A stretch of 64,000 bases of DNA from NCBI RefSeq assembly GCF_047496725.1, contig NC_132980.1, positions 2,773,001 to 2,837,000 on the forward strand, written 5' to 3'. Positions 42,082 to 53,977 of this stretch are shown one piece after another. The translations under genes were made by a program, and so were the position numbers. The stretch comes from Anoplolepis gracilipes (taxonomy: Eukaryota > Arthropoda > Insecta > Hymenoptera > Formicidae). The first letter of the stretch is position 1. Each line of letters begins with the position of its first letter. The notes under the pieces were generated by a model. That model was not told where the DNA came from. It saw only the letters and a list, made by a program, of their open reading frames with translations, and searched no databases.

Positions 42082-42889
42082 ATGGCGGAGAGTAAGTTCG
42101 GGAAACTGACGGACGGTAAGGAAAGGAGAGGTAGCTATGGGAATATAGAAGAGCTATTAAAGAGGAAGAGAGGAGTCGAGGGGAGAGGAAGGGGAGAAAA
42201 TATTTAATAAAAGTAGAAAGACAATAAGATCGCCGAAGGAGAGCAGGGAGGAAGAAATAGAGGCAGCGATGGGGAACTGGAGAGTGGAGATTGAGGAGAT
42301 GATGAGGGAAGGTTTTAAGGGAATGAAAAAAGAGATCAAGGAGGAAATAAAGGAAGGGATGAGGGAGCAGGGGAACTTAATTAGAGAGGAAATAGAAAGG
42401 ATAAGGAGGGAATTTAGAGAGAGGGAAGAGAGATGGAGAGTGGAAAGGGAGGAGATGAAGGGGTGTATAAAGGAATTGGAAGAGGAAGTTAGAGAGCTAA
42501 AGAATATTAGGGGAGAGAAAGAGGGGAGGGAGGTAGAGAGAAAAGTGAAAGAGATGGAGAGGAGAATGGAGATGAAGGAGAGAGAGGAGAGGAAGAGGAA
42601 CATTATAATTAGGGAAGTAGAAGTTAAAGAGGAGAGAAGAGAGGCAGTGGAGGAAATCATTAGAGTGATAGGAGCAGATGCGAGAGTGAGGGAGATGAAG
42701 AGAATTGGAGGAGAAAGGGAGAAAAAAGGGGAGATGATATGGGCAAGGCTGGAGAATGAAGAACAAAAGAGGGAAGTGTTGATAAGGAAAAGGAATCTGA
42801 GAGAGAGGAGGAAAAAGGATTGCGGAGGATTGGACATGGGAGGAAAGGAGAATGAAATGGAACCTGGAGATGGCGAGGGAGGAGAATAG
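42082..42889 (+). pseudogene. LINE ORF1
   Basis: Begins at ATG 42082 (MAESKFGKLTDGK...), loses frame near 42205, then runs as a 206-codon frame from 42269. A long charged coiled coil (about residues 10-110 of that frame) is followed by an RRM-like part (RNIIIREVEVKEERR, WARLENEEQKREVL). The protein would bind the LINE RNA. After 42800 the homology continues in another frame to about 43130 (KMKWNLEMAREE and IDGQWWRWDEG-like text). At least two frameshifts make it inactive. Confidence 0.65.
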
Positions 42890-43109
42890 AATGGGAAGGA
42901 GGGTGTGCATGAGTTATGGGAGAATGAGAATAGATGGCCAGTGGTGGCGATGGGATGAGGGAGAGGGGGTGCTGAGGAATGAAGAGGGGAGGGTGAGAGA
43001 GGTGGAACAGGAGGTGAAGAGAGGGAGGGGAGAAAAAGGGGATAGAGAGAATGGAATAGGGAAGAGAAGGCAGAAAAGGGGAGGGCAGAAGGAAGAAGGA
43101 GGGGGAGGC

Positions 43110-43830
43110 GAGGATATGGAAGACAGCGTTTTGGAACGTGGAGGAAAGGATGAGGAGTTCTGGAGGGGGCTAAGAGAATGAGATGTAGTGGTGCTATTGA
43201 AGACATGGGTAGATAGGAAGGGGTGGCACAAGATAAAGGAGACTAGCAGGAGAATGGGAATGGGGAGTGCAGTGGGCCAGAAGGGAAGGTAAGAAAGGAA
43301 GACCGAAAGGGGGAATGATGATGGGCATCAGGAGGGAGCTAATAGAGGAAGGGTGTGGAATAGAAAATAAAGAGGGTGTGGTGGTGGGAAGGGTAGTGTG
43401 AAGAAGAGAGATGGAGGGTGATCGGGGTTTATAGGAATGGAGGGATGGAAAATATGTTAGAGAGGTTGGAAAAGTGGGTGGGTCAAAGAAAGGAGGAGAT
43501 AAAAACAATAATCGGAATGGACTTCAATGCAAGGACAGCGAATGAGGAAGAAGTAGAAAGGGAGGGAGAAGAGTGGGGGGAAGGGAGGGAAAGAGGAAGG
43601 AGGTCGAAGAATAAAAAGATAAACAGGGAAGGTAGATTATTAGTAAGTTTTATGGAAGAATGGGGTTTAGGGATACTTAATGGCAAGGTCAGGAGAGATG
43701 AAGAGGGAGAATTTACGTTTACAGGGGGGAAGGGGAAATACGGTGATAGACTACGTTATTGGGGATGAGAAAGTAGAGGAGAGGATAGAGAGGTTGAGAG
43801 TAGGGGATAATGTAGACTCGGCCATCAGCC
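43110..43830 (+). pseudogene. LINE endonuclease domain
   Basis: Fragments in different frames resemble an AP-type endonuclease: a WNV-like start near 43130, DVVVLLKTWVDRKGW near 43180, IGMDFNART near 43517 (catalytic Asp-Asn) and FTFTGGKG followed in another frame by VIDYVIGDE near 43750. The longest open run is 43418-43768. The domain nicks target DNA in active LINEs. Confidence 0.65.
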
Positions 43831-44399
43831 GATGGAAGTGTGGGTGAGAGAGAAATGGGGAGGAAGTGGGAGTGCAGAAAGAGAGAAAAAGGGGAAGAGG
43901 GATATCGGATGAGGAAGGAAGAAAGCAGTTCAATGAGAGGATGAGGGAGGTGAAGTGGGGAAGGAAAAGCTTAGAAGAGGAATGAAATGAGGTAAAAGGG
44001 AAGATTAAAGAAGGAATAAAAAAGATGGAAAGGAAAAGGAGAGGGAGAGGGATAGATACGGGGTGGTGGGACAGGGAATGTAGAGAGAAAAAAAAAGGAG
44101 TGTAGAAAGAGCTGAGAAGATGGAAGAAGGTAGGAGAGTATAGAAGGGAGAAGAGGGAATACAAGAACATGTGTAAAGGGAACAAGAAAGAGGAGAATGA
44201 GAGATAGGAAAGGAAGGCAATGGAGGCTAGAAGAGAAAGTGAGGTGTGGGAGATTGTAAATAGGGAAAGGAGGAAAAGGATAAATAAGGGTATTAGGATG
44301 GAGGAGTGGAGGGAGTATTTTATGGAGATACTGGGGGGCTGGAACACAGGGTGGTTAGGGGCATGAGGAACAAAGAGAGGACGAAGAGGAGGAACTAGG

Positions 44400-44790
44400 A
44401 ATGGAGGAAGTGAGGAGGGCAGTAAAAAAGCTAAAGAATCGGAAGACAATGGGAATAGACGGGATAGCAGGGGAGGTATGGAAGTACGGGGAGGGAGGGG
44501 CTGGAAAATTGGGCATGGGAGTTTTGTAGAAGGATATGGAGGGGAGGGGTGGCCGGAGGAATGGAGAGAGGGAATAATAGTAAAGAAGGGGGAAGGAGAG
44601 GAAGTGAGGGACTACAGGGGAGTGACGCCCACCTTATACAAAGTTTATATGGCGGTGTTGGAGGAAAGACTGAGGGAGGAGGTCGAGAAGGGTATTATAT
44701 CACCAAATCAGACGAGATTTAGGAGAGGGATGGGGACGATAGATAACATGAATGGAAGGAGGGAGGGGAAAGTTGGCAGGAGGTGAGATG
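44400..44790 (+). pseudogene. LINE reverse transcriptase, N-terminal remnant
   Basis: Text such as VRRAVKKLKNRKTMGIDGIAGEVWKYG near 44410-44480 and a segment with DYRGVTPTLYKVYMAVLEERL near 44610 to QTRFRRGMGTIDN at 44745 matches the start of LINE reverse transcriptases. The catalytic YxDD region is absent, removed by a deletion after 44760. Confidence 0.65.
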
Positions 44791-45124
44791 GGTGCTGGGG
44801 AAGGATGGATGAGGGAAATGGAGAAAGAAAGAGAAAGGGAGGAGAGAAAGGAAAGGGATATGTATTGTTTTACAATGGAGATTAAAGGCAAGAGGAAGCG
44901 GGAGCCCAGGATAGGGAGGTGTATGTGTGTGTGAGAGCCAGGGGATTGGGGGGCTGGCGACAGCCGCGCAGTCTCCGGGGAGGAGATAGTTTTAATAATT
45001 TTAAATAGGTTAAGTTAGAATAAGTTAGATGTAAGAAGATGTAAAGTGGCGGTTTGAGAATGTAAAGGAAAATGAGCTGTAACCCTAAGGGAAACAACTT
45101 GAATAAATTTATCTATCTAATTTG

Positions 45125-45480
45125 ATGCAAGTTTTTATAAATAAAAAAAAGAAAAAAAATTTAGAGGAATGAAAAATGGATCTCATTTTGACATTTAAAA
45201 TGCTATCAAATACCATAATGCATGTTTTTTATTAACTCCGTCATTCATTCATTTAATTCATTTATTTAATTAATAAATAAATGTTATATTCTGCTTTTGA
45301 ATAGCTAAATTGTAACATCGAATTTTCTTAGAATATTATTATCTTTTGGCCAAACAATAGAGCGAGATATGAATTTAAGATAATTTCCAATTACAAATAT
45401 TACTAATGGAATGCAGAAATGGCACATAAACTTATACTTATTTTTCATTATATCGCCATACATTTTTTATAATTTAACAT
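45125..45480. other. AT-rich spacer, 3' flank of eEF1-delta
   Basis: Lies between the LINE tail and the stop codon of eEF1-delta; it should include that gene's 3' untranslated region on the minus strand. No other structure seen. Confidence 0.5.
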
Positions 45481-45489
45481 TTAACTTTT

Positions 45490-45973
45490 TTATACTTTAT
45501 TAAAAGCTGCAATATCGACGCTTTGCACATAATCTTCAAATTCTTGGATTTGTTCCACCAACCAATCCACAGAAACTTTGTCATCTTCCACAACACACGA
45601 AATCTGTAGCTTGTGAATTCCAAAGGCAAGCGGTACAAGTTTAGCTACAAAAGACAAGTAGGCATTAATCATATCATATCACATTGTTGTGCACGCGATA
45701 TTAAATTGAAAAACTTACAAGCACCCCAAAGAAGACCATCAGTCTCAATTTTTCGTACTGCATTTTCCATTTCTTTCATATCTGTCTCATCATCCCATGG
45801 TTTCACATCCAAAATAATATTTGATTTGGCTATTAAAGCTGGTTCTGTAATATAAAAATTGATAATAATGTATTTTTTAAATTTACTGATTTATATTACA
45901 TACTTTTGGACTTCTTGGCAGCATATTCGGCAAGTCGTTCTTCTCTAATTTTAGCAGCTTCATTATCCTCTCC
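45490..45973 (-). CDS. eEF1delta: eEF1-delta, three 3'-terminal exons (exchange domain)
   Basis: Exons on the minus strand: 45904-45973, 45719-45844 and 45490-45644, with GT-AG introns of 59 and 74 bp and consistent phases. They encode the C-terminal guanine-nucleotide exchange domain of elongation factor 1-delta, starting GEDNEAAKIREERLAEYAAKK, through ALIAKSNIILDVKPWDDETDM and DGLLWGAS, to KLQISCVVEDDKVS, EFEDYVQSVDIAAFNK and the stop. This domain reloads eEF1A with GTP during translation elongation. The exons look intact, with no stop or frameshift. The beta subunit shares this domain, but the leucine-zipper exon at 58604-58833 favours delta. The residual doubt is whether this locus is an expressed gene or a second copy; intact introns argue against a processed copy. 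Confidence 0.9.
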
Positions 45974-46682
45974 CTATAAAATACAGTAAAAGCTTTTGTC
46001 GAAAACAATAATAATTAAAAGACAAATTAATAAATCAAGAAGAAAGAATATATGTATTATATCTACATAAATGTGAGAATATAAATATCTATATAAATGT
46101 AAGAATACACTCATAGATATTGAAAAAAGAACACTATGAAAAATATTGTTGGAAAAGATCATTCTGGAATCAAGAGATGCAGTAATGTTTCACGTCAAAT
46201 CACGCACAGCAACAGCAAAATAAATCGTATATATTTATATGTGAGCTATGTTCAGTTGAAAATATCTTACGATCATCGGATCTCAGAGTAACGACTTGAA
46301 CCTAGTTCTTAATAAGCTTAATTCATAGTTTAAGTTTTAATTATATAAAGTTAAAAAAGAAACGTTTTGATTTTATTTCGAAAATTATTTCATAAAAAAA
46401 TGTTCCATAAAAAAGTTGTAAGATCTTAAGCAATGCAAAAAATATTATTTAATAATGTTAGTATGACTTTGGATAATATTATCCAAATCATATTGTCATC
46501 TTGAAATTTTTAATTAAAAATTTCAATTTTTTATTAGAAACTTTTATAGCTAATTTAAGACAACTCATGTTTTTATTATAAAATAAATAATTTTCTTTTT
46601 CTATTAAAAAGTTGCTTTTATAAAACGCCGAATTTTCGATACTGCTAATACTATCATGATTCAAGGTATTATTAAATATTAT

Positions 46683-46776
46683 GGGTCATCTACAATGGCC
46701 GTAGAACGTAAGGTCGCAAGCAAATTGACCAATGACAATCAAGCATTTTCGAAAATGCCATTGTAGACGAGGCTTT
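46683..46776. mobile_element. CTACAATG-type MITE, short derivative
   Basis: Ends GGGTCATCTACAATGGCC and GCCATTGTAGACGAGGC match the element at 38695-39033, but most of the interior is deleted. Confidence 0.6.
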
Positions 46777-47334
46777 ATAGTTATTAAAAACTACGGAGTA
46801 CTGATTTCTATATGACACGCATACAACGGAATTTTATTAATAATGTACTATTTAAAATTCTACAACTTTCATATTAAATATTTTTTCTAAAATTTATTTG
46901 AAATATTGTAGTATTCCGTTATTTCTTTTCCATTTTGCACGAGAAAAATCTTTATTATTACGTATACTACGAACAGAAAATGCAAAATCTCAATGTAAAA
47001 ATTTTCATTGATAAAAAAATGTCGAAAAAAATTATCACTATAAGTCCTATTACAAGGTTGCGTTAGCGGTGCTCGTAACCATAAGATTTTAAGTAAGAGT
47101 TAGAATTAAGATAACAATTTTTAATTGGCACTTTGATCCACCTGTATTTGTAAATTATTCATTTGAAAATCTATTCGTTAAAGTAGCGTTTAATAGGTCA
47201 AAGAAATTTTTGTTTCTTCAAGTACATTTTCCAATAAAACGCATAACATATACAGCAAAGGACCTCGTAATAATGTATTGACTCTGAATCGTATAACAAG
47301 ATTATCTCTACTTCTATAAAAGAATTCCGCATAT

Positions 47335-47475
47335 TTTATAAGTATAAAACTTTTTCCGGTCAAATTGACTGAAATTTTAATATTTTGTAATTTAGATAGT
47401 GCTGATGAAAAATCTATGGACAAAAAGCTCAAAAATCAAGGTTATAAAAGATACGATAGTTTAGAGTGAGTAAAA
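47335..47475. repeat. Inverted copy pair, left member
   Basis: About 140 bp that recur in inverse orientation at 50280-50425 (GATGAAAAATCTATGG, CAAATTGACTGAAATTTTAATAT). Other elements lie between. The pair probably formed the ends of one older element. Confidence 0.6.
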
Positions 47476-47800
47476 CTAAAGCTCGCTCGTCGTAGGGGTT
47501 CGGAAACGCTGAGGCCCCTGTCACCAAGGATTATGACAGAGGTTAAGGCTCCAGGTTCGGCGACGCAAATTGGAAAAATGGAGGGAAGTCCAAAGGGGCC
47601 TTGGCGCTGTCGAAACCATCCGCCCAATTTTGTTGGAATGGGCGGACCGGCGACACAGTATATCCAGTAGCGCAACTCTCTGTCGGCACTTTTGAAGTTA
47701 GTGTTGGCCAAAGTGGAGCGCGCATGCGCGAAATAAGCGAGTTGCCCAGTAACGGTCATTTAATCTTTTCTTTCGCTTACTCTTGTTTTCTACTGTTGTT
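47476..47800. other. GC-richer unassigned segment
   Basis: Contains CGCGCATGCGCG and GGCGGACCGGCGACAC. A minus-strand frame of 105 codons is open across it, but it resembles nothing I know and overlaps repeated DNA at its left end. Confidence 0.3.
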
Positions 47801-48205
47801 CTCTCTCTTATTTATTGATACTTGAAAAATTAAAATTAATATTTTATGAGATATTTCGTATTTGATTTCGAAATATCGGAACTTTCAAGCCTCATAACTC
47901 GAAAAATACTTAATGAAAAAATACTTTATTATAGTGTTTTAGAAAGCTCTCGAGGTAAGCTACAAGAATATGTAATAAAAAAATAGTAAGTTCCATTTAA
48001 GAAATAAAATATTATTTTAAGAAATTAAAGGTGACGTTCATGTGACCTTCAAATGACTATCCAAGGTCAAACCAATGGTACCATTTTATGGCTCTCTCAA
48101 AACCATACAACTTTGTCTAAAATATTTTTCTCTAAAATCAAAAATAAGAAAGTTATTTGGGGTGCACACTTAAAATGGGACCCTATATATGTATAGTGTG
48201 TTATA

Positions 48206-48656
48206 CAGGGTGTCCCATTTTAATCTATTAATCCTTTTATTATATCTTCGCAGAATAAAATCTTAATTAAAAATATGTTCAGACAAAAGTTGTTTGGTTT
48301 GAAGATAAGTATTAAGATAAGATTATCGAGAAATAAATATTTTACAAGATATTTTATATTTTACATCAAAATACTGGAACTTTTAAGCGTTATAACTCAA
48401 CTAGCTTTTAATGAAAAAATATTTTGTTTTGGAAAGCTCTCGATATAAACTACAAGAATATCTAATAAAAGATAGGTGTTCCACTTAAGAAATTGAAAGT
48501 AACCTTTATATAACCTTCAAATGACTATTCAAGATCAAACCAATAGAAGTTAGGGCTCTCTTCAAACCAAATAATTTTGTCTGAACATATTTTTGATTAA
48601 ATTTTATTCTGCGAAGATATAATAAAAGGAATAATAGATTATAACGGAACACTCTG
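48206..48656. mobile_element. CAGGGTGTCCCATTTTAATC-type MITE
   Basis: 451 bp, flanked by TA. The left arm (CAGGGTGTCCCATTTTAATC, TTATATCTTCGCAGAATAAAAT) is matched by the inverse at the right end (ATTTTATTCTGCGAAGATATAA ... CAGAGTG in inverse). 47830-48180 and parts of 27720-28300 are diverged relatives. Confidence 0.75.
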
Positions 48657-48797
48657 TATAATACACATACATTATACAGGGTATCCCATAATTCGCGAAC
48701 CACCCGTTAGGTGCAGGTAAAGTAGGTTAAACTGAGTAAAAAATTTATCTACCATTTTGCAATTTTCACAATAGTTAATGAGATATTAATTATAAGA

Positions 48798-49925
48798 AGC
48801 TATCAACTAGAATCAAAAAACATAAAAGAAATATTAATTGCAACATCAATAATCAGTCTGTCATTACCGAGCACAGACTTAACAACAAACATGAATTTAA
48901 ATGGGACAACGTTAGGATCCTCAATAAAGAAATGATCTATAATAAAAGATTAATCTCCGAAATGCTTCGTATAAAAAGACAACGCAATAGCATTAACTTA
49001 CAAACAGATACAGAATGCCTACCGGAAATATATAACGATGTCATTAAAAATCTACCAAAACTTTGAAAGTCATACACAGAAGTAAATAAATATCGTAAAC
49101 TGTTGTTGGTTTCTACCATTTATTTGTCAACCGTAACTCCGACAAGACACTGTTTTTTGAAAACGAGCTAATTGTATTGACATCACTTCTGACGAGATTT
49201 CTCAAAAAATGTAAGTTGTTTTAACGTATAACAATTTGTACTATTAAGACAGATACACTTTTAAGACGAATATAACGAACTTACTTATTACATCTTAACA
49301 CTTGACATTTCATGACTTCTCATAACTTTTAACTGTAATTTTGCAATTTTAACACAGAATACTCAACTTTATTCAATATGACTCATACTCTCATTTTAAC
49401 GTAATCTTTACTTAATGATACCGTTATTTTAACATAATCTTTACTTAATGATACCGTTATTTTATAATTAACGTCTGACATTCTCTTCTTCTCATTTTCA
49501 TTGCTTGAGAAAGATTGTTAAACTTTAAAAAAAAACACGCGTTTTTGATATACATCAAACATTATTGTGACATCGACTTGATTCGACATACACACCGAGT
49601 GTTTGATTGTCATATTATAGATACAAATCTACGGAATTAAATATCAATTACTCCAACGTTTTATCGTAGACTCCAAAACATTAACAACGAACAATGGACC
49701 ACGTTATTCGGAAATCATTGGTGAGCGTACCACACCAAACGATAATAAGTAAATTGCGTTATTTGTTCCGTGATAAATTTGAATTGTCTTTTTAAAAAAT
49801 CATAAATATATACCGTCTGAAAACTAACTACTGTTCATTAGAGATATCTTCCGTTTCGATTTAGTTTGTAATTGTTTAGCGCTGAAGATGGCTTGAAGAC
49901 AAGCCGAAACGTACATTTTTGCAAT
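48798..49925 (+). pseudogene. Penelope-like element, 5'-truncated copy (GIY-YIG end)
   Basis: Positions 48798-49064 encode the C-terminal part of the endonuclease domain (KKHKRNINCN, SVITEHRLN, KLINLQTDTECLPEIYNDV-like text), parallel to 53720-53977 of the longer copy, and end with a stop (TGA at 49063). About 860 bp of 3' untranslated sequence follows, ending in a hairpin with CTGAAGA and GAAACGT (49879-49912). The reverse transcriptase is absent. Confidence 0.75.
49879..49912 (+). ncRNA. Penelope-like 3' hairpin, hammerhead-like core
   Basis: GCGCTGAAGAT, then the stem GGCTT/AAGCC around GAAGAC, then GAAACGT. CTGANGA and GAAA around a stem are the conserved core of hammerhead ribozymes, which Penelope-like elements are known to carry. 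One extra base lies between CTGAAGA and the stem, and I cannot define stems I and III, so activity is unproven. Confidence 0.35.
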
Positions 49926-51089
49926 TCGCACGAAGCGGTGAGAGGAACGCTCTGCATTGACAACTTGAAGAGTCATACACATAGTCACACACATATCGGC
50001 GCGCCTAGTATCAAGTAACAGTGGGAGGCTTCTTCGTGCCGCGCGCTCCTGCCAGGCGCCGATTGGCTGATTTCTTATAATTAATATCTCATTAACTATT
50101 GCGAAAATTGCAAAATGGAACATAACTTTTTTACTCAGTTTAGCCTACTCTACCTGCACCTGACGGGTGGTTCGCGAATTATGGGACACCCTGTATATTG
50201 TATATTTCAAGCATTTATATACATATATTATCTTATTAATACACATAATATGTATTGAGAAACAGGCATTTTTGAAACTTCAGTTTTACTCACTTTAAGC
50301 TATCGCATCTTTTATAATTTTGATTTTTTGGGTCTATACCCGTAGATTTTTCATCAGCAGCAACTAAATTACGACATATTAAAATTTCAGTCAATTTGAT
50401 CCGGAAAAGTTTTATACCTATAAAATGTACAGAGTGCTTCCGTAACATATAGATCAGTAAGTTGGGTTACCTATCTGACGATCGGTAGGGGCATACTTTG
50501 CCAACCTCACATAATCAAAAAATAATATAATAAAATAAGGGGATCGATCTTGTCATTTTTTCTTTGTGAAAAGTGAAAAAATTACATGATTGATACTTTA
50601 AATGCAAATCCGGTAGAGAATGAGGAAACTGAAATCAGCTTTTAATATACAGTATAATTATAATATTTAATAATATATATAAAATAACATAAATAACACA
50701 ATTAAAATATAATAACACAATTAACACAATTACATAATAACAGATCAAATAAAAAATAAAATATAATAAATTTAAACAAAAAAATCTCTTTTTTATGTTT
50801 ATATGTTCATTGCAGAGCATAAAAGAAACATTCATGGCAAATGGACTGTGAATGTGTGGCTTAAAATTATAGGATATTATATCATTCGAATTTCTACAGA
50901 AAAATGTGAATTCACATTATCAATTCAAATTTTCTTTTCCATTGGTTTGACAAACTACTTAAGAATATGCTACTAGCAAATATGTTGTAATGGTATTGCA
51001 ACATGAGATAGACATCCTGCCCACACTTTTTTTGTAAAAATCATTAAGGATTTTTTTGTAAGAATGCAATCAAAAATTTCTTACGCTCA

Positions 51090-51260
51090 TGGATTTTTTC
51101 GCGTGAAGCTTCTTGCGACATAAAGTATATGAGACTCTGCCGCAAGATCCAGAAGAATTAAAAAATATAACTTGTAACGCGTGTGCGGAAATCACTTCTC
51201 CCATGATTACAGTGAGGAAAAATTTTATGCGGAAGATTACTTTATATTTAGAAGAAAATG
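51090..51260 (+). pseudogene. Mariner/IS630-type transposase, C-terminal remnant
   Basis: One frame with a single stop reads LTLMDFFA, then FLRHKVYETLPQDPEELKN, CAEITSPMI and FMRKITLYLEENG. This resembles the C-terminal end (after the last catalytic residue, LDFF...) of Tc1/mariner-like transposases. The rest of the gene is missing. Confidence 0.55.
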
Positions 51261-51264
51261 GAAG

Positions 51265-52030
51265 TTAACATTGAACATATATTATAAGTGTAAAAAAAAG
51301 GTTTTTTGATAGAAAGTTCAAATTAATTATGAAAAAAACAGAACAATAGACCTGTCACAGCCAGATCAGATATGAAATATTAAAATGAAAACAGTTTGAA
51401 GAAAGGATTAAGGACGGAAGAAGCAATAATAAAAAAGTAGCTAAAGAAATATCGGAGTATAATAATCAAGTAAAAATATTAAATATATAAAAGTTTAAAA
51501 GAAAGTCACGAATGAATAAATAAGGATATTGAGAAAGATAAAAAGGATTACAAAAGGCTAAACATACGTGACGAAAATTAGAGTACGACAGAGCAGAGAG
51601 CAAGGATGCTGTGTAAGCGGAACCGACAATGAAAACAAACGCAATACGTGCTCCGATCAGAACCGCTGTCTTTCCTACCTACGGAAAAAAGTTAAATATA
51701 TAAAGACGTCGCGAAGATTGGATTAAAGTACGGAGTGTTTTCCTTCAGTGCGTGGGTTCCAATCCTTTGCAGCCAGAATCCCTTTTGCACTCTACCTTAG
51801 AGTAGATGGGCACAACAGACCTTATATTAGACCTATTCACTACTTTAGACTGCATGAATTGCCAGTGATTCCTAACGTAAAACAATATCTCCTAATCTGA
51901 ATATTTTCAGATGTAATCGACAATCTCCAAAACACACAATATTGACAGAATTATTATTGACATTGAACCATCCTTATTTTCTGAAGTTAAATATGATATT
52001 TCAGAGATAAATAACAATTAGTTTATTAAT
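51265..52030. other. AT-rich interior, 5' side of Penelope-like element
   Basis: No clear ORF. The Penelope-like element probably begins somewhere near 51700, but I cannot set its 5' end. Confidence 0.35.
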
Positions 52031-52062
52031 ATGTCTTCAATCCATGTTTCTGATAATATTAA

Positions 52063-53977
52063 ATGTTTTTTACAGTTAGGGGAAATTTCAGCTTACCGTT
52101 GACAAATAAAACTAAATTAACAACAGATTTCATTGTCAATTATGAAAATAATCTTAGAAAACTACCAATAGTTAAACGTGCTGTTATCCGGAGTAAATCT
52201 ACTAATATTATTAATTCTTTACCATCTTATCAATATCCACTTACTAAGGCCCACAAGAAATGGCTACATCTTAACGTTATCACAAGACAATTTCTTGAAG
52301 AAAATCAGAATCTCATCATCACACGAGCTGATAAGGATAACATCACAGTTGCACTTGATAAAGATGAATATATCAGAAAAGTGGAAGAGCTGCCAAAAGA
52401 TGATGAAACATATGCTGTAGTAAATAGAGATCCTACCAATAAACTAATTTCTAATTTACGCGAATTACTTACGAGATGGAGAAATAATGATTATATTATA
52501 CTAGCATCTTATCGCTCATTATCATTTAGCGAAGGCACTCTTTCTCGAGCCTATGGTTTACCAAAAATCTACAAACAAAATTGTCCGTTTAGACTTATCG
52601 TTTCGTCAGTGAATAGCCCACGATATAAGCAGTGTTTCTATACAAAATTATGATAAAAAGTTTCTCTACAGCTCATAGTTTTGTAGAAGATAATTTTGAA
52701 TTGGCCAATAGGTTGAGTAATGTTCACTTAGAAATTGATTACAAACTTATTTCTCTTGACGTAGTGTCACTTTTCACTAATTCTGATTGATCTTGCCATG
52801 GAGAGTGTTTCAAACAGATGGAATTATATTAAAGATAACACTGATCTTCCGAAATCAGAGTTTTTATCTGGTGTGAAATTTGTATTGAACTCTACTTTCT
52901 TTGTATTTAATAATGTCTTTTACCGACAATTATTTGGCACCTATGGGTTTCCCCTGTCACCGATTATAGCAGATATAATAATGCAGAATATAGAGAATAT
53001 AACTTTAAACACGATTAAGTTTACGCCACCATTCTATTTTAGATTTGTTGATGATATAATCACCGCATTTCCTAGTAACCTTATTGATGATGTATTAACT
53101 ATTTTTAATTCATTTAATCCAAGACTACAGTTTACGCTTGAGGTTGAAAACAATAATACTTTTAGTTTTCTTGAAATCACTATTATATCAAAAAATAATA
53201 AATTTTATTTTGACTGGCACCATAAACCGACATATTCTGATAGATATTTGAACTTTTTATCACAACATCCTGATTGCCAAAAAAGAGGCACAATTTTTAG
53301 CCTGATTGACAGAACGTTTATATTGTCACGTCCTAAATTCCATCGCAAGAATATTATGCTTATTATTAATATTTTACTCAAGAATGGTTATCCATTAAAA
53401 TTTATATTTGACACCATTAATCAGACTTCATTATCTGATACATAAATCTAACAATAAAGTTAACAACTCGGAAAATAGAAAAGAACCTGTATCGTATTTT
53501 ACAGTTCCTTTTTTACCGTCTTTAACAAAAAAATTAAAAAACATTCTCAAGGACACGAATACCTCTTTGTCATACTATAGCCTTAACAAACTTAACTCCA
53601 TTGTTAAAACCCATAAGGACATAATTCCGAAAGCCTTAAATACTAATGTCGTTTATAAAATTGACTGTAATGATTGCGACGCATCCTATGTCGGACAAAC
53701 TTGTAGAAAATTAAGCGCAAGGATTAACGAACATAAGAAGCATATTAATAAAAATACAACGAATAAGTCTGTTATCACTGAACATAGATTGAATTTTAAT
53801 CATGAATTTAAATGGGATGACGTCAAAATATTAGATAAAGAGACATTTTATAATAATAGGTTAATTTCCGAAATGCTGTATATTAAACGACAACATAATG
53901 GCTTGAATTTACAAACAGATACGGAATGTTTACCCGACATATATAATGATGTAATAGATAAGCTTCCTAAGATTTGA
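52063..53977 (+). pseudogene. Penelope-like element: reverse transcriptase plus GIY-YIG endonuclease
   Basis: Three open pieces. 52063-52653 is the N-terminal RT part (ITRADKDNITVALDKDEY, RAYGLPKIYKQ, RLIVSSVNSP). 52798-53445 holds the catalytic core (FPLSPIIADI, FRFVDDIITAF) and thumb. 53408-53977 holds the endonuclease (VVYKIDCNDCDASYVGQTCRKL, with the CxxC inside the GIY-YIG motif that marks Penelope-like elements). Frameshifts near 52620, 52780 and 53410 break one original protein, so it is inactive. The gap between the first two pieces is still readable in another frame (FSTAHSFVEDNFELANRL). The element copies RNA into DNA and primes at a nick made by the endonuclease. Confidence 0.88.

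Larger units (their letters stand above)
41812..45121 (+). mobile_element. Purine-rich LINE (non-LTR retrotransposon), defective
   Basis: The plus strand is strikingly rich in A and G throughout. In order it has a 5' leader, an ORF1 with coiled coil, an apurinic-type endonuclease, a short remnant of reverse transcriptase and a 3' tail ending in ATCTATCTAA, a microsatellite-like end typical of insect LINEs. Most of the reverse transcriptase is deleted between about 44760 and 44800. Frames shift several times. It fits the Jockey/I/R1 group broadly; I cannot place the clade. Confidence 0.75.
48677..50193. mobile_element. CAGGGTGTCCC-type MITE split by a Penelope-like insertion
   Basis: The left arm (48677-48797) and the right part with arm (about 49926-50193) match the inverse of the complete MITE at 12237-12687. 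Between them sits a 5'-truncated Penelope-like element (48798-49925). About 80 bp of MITE sequence is missing at the junction, suggesting a deletion on insertion. Confidence 0.75.

Noticed and set aside
42157..43206. 349-codon minus-strand frame
   Set aside because: It is the antisense of the purine-rich LINE, a Ser/Leu/Pro/Phe-rich shadow without motifs; the same holds for the minus-strand frames to 44449.
47442..47759. 105-codon minus-strand frame
   Set aside because: It starts within repeated DNA, has no recognisable motif and no splice or codon evidence.
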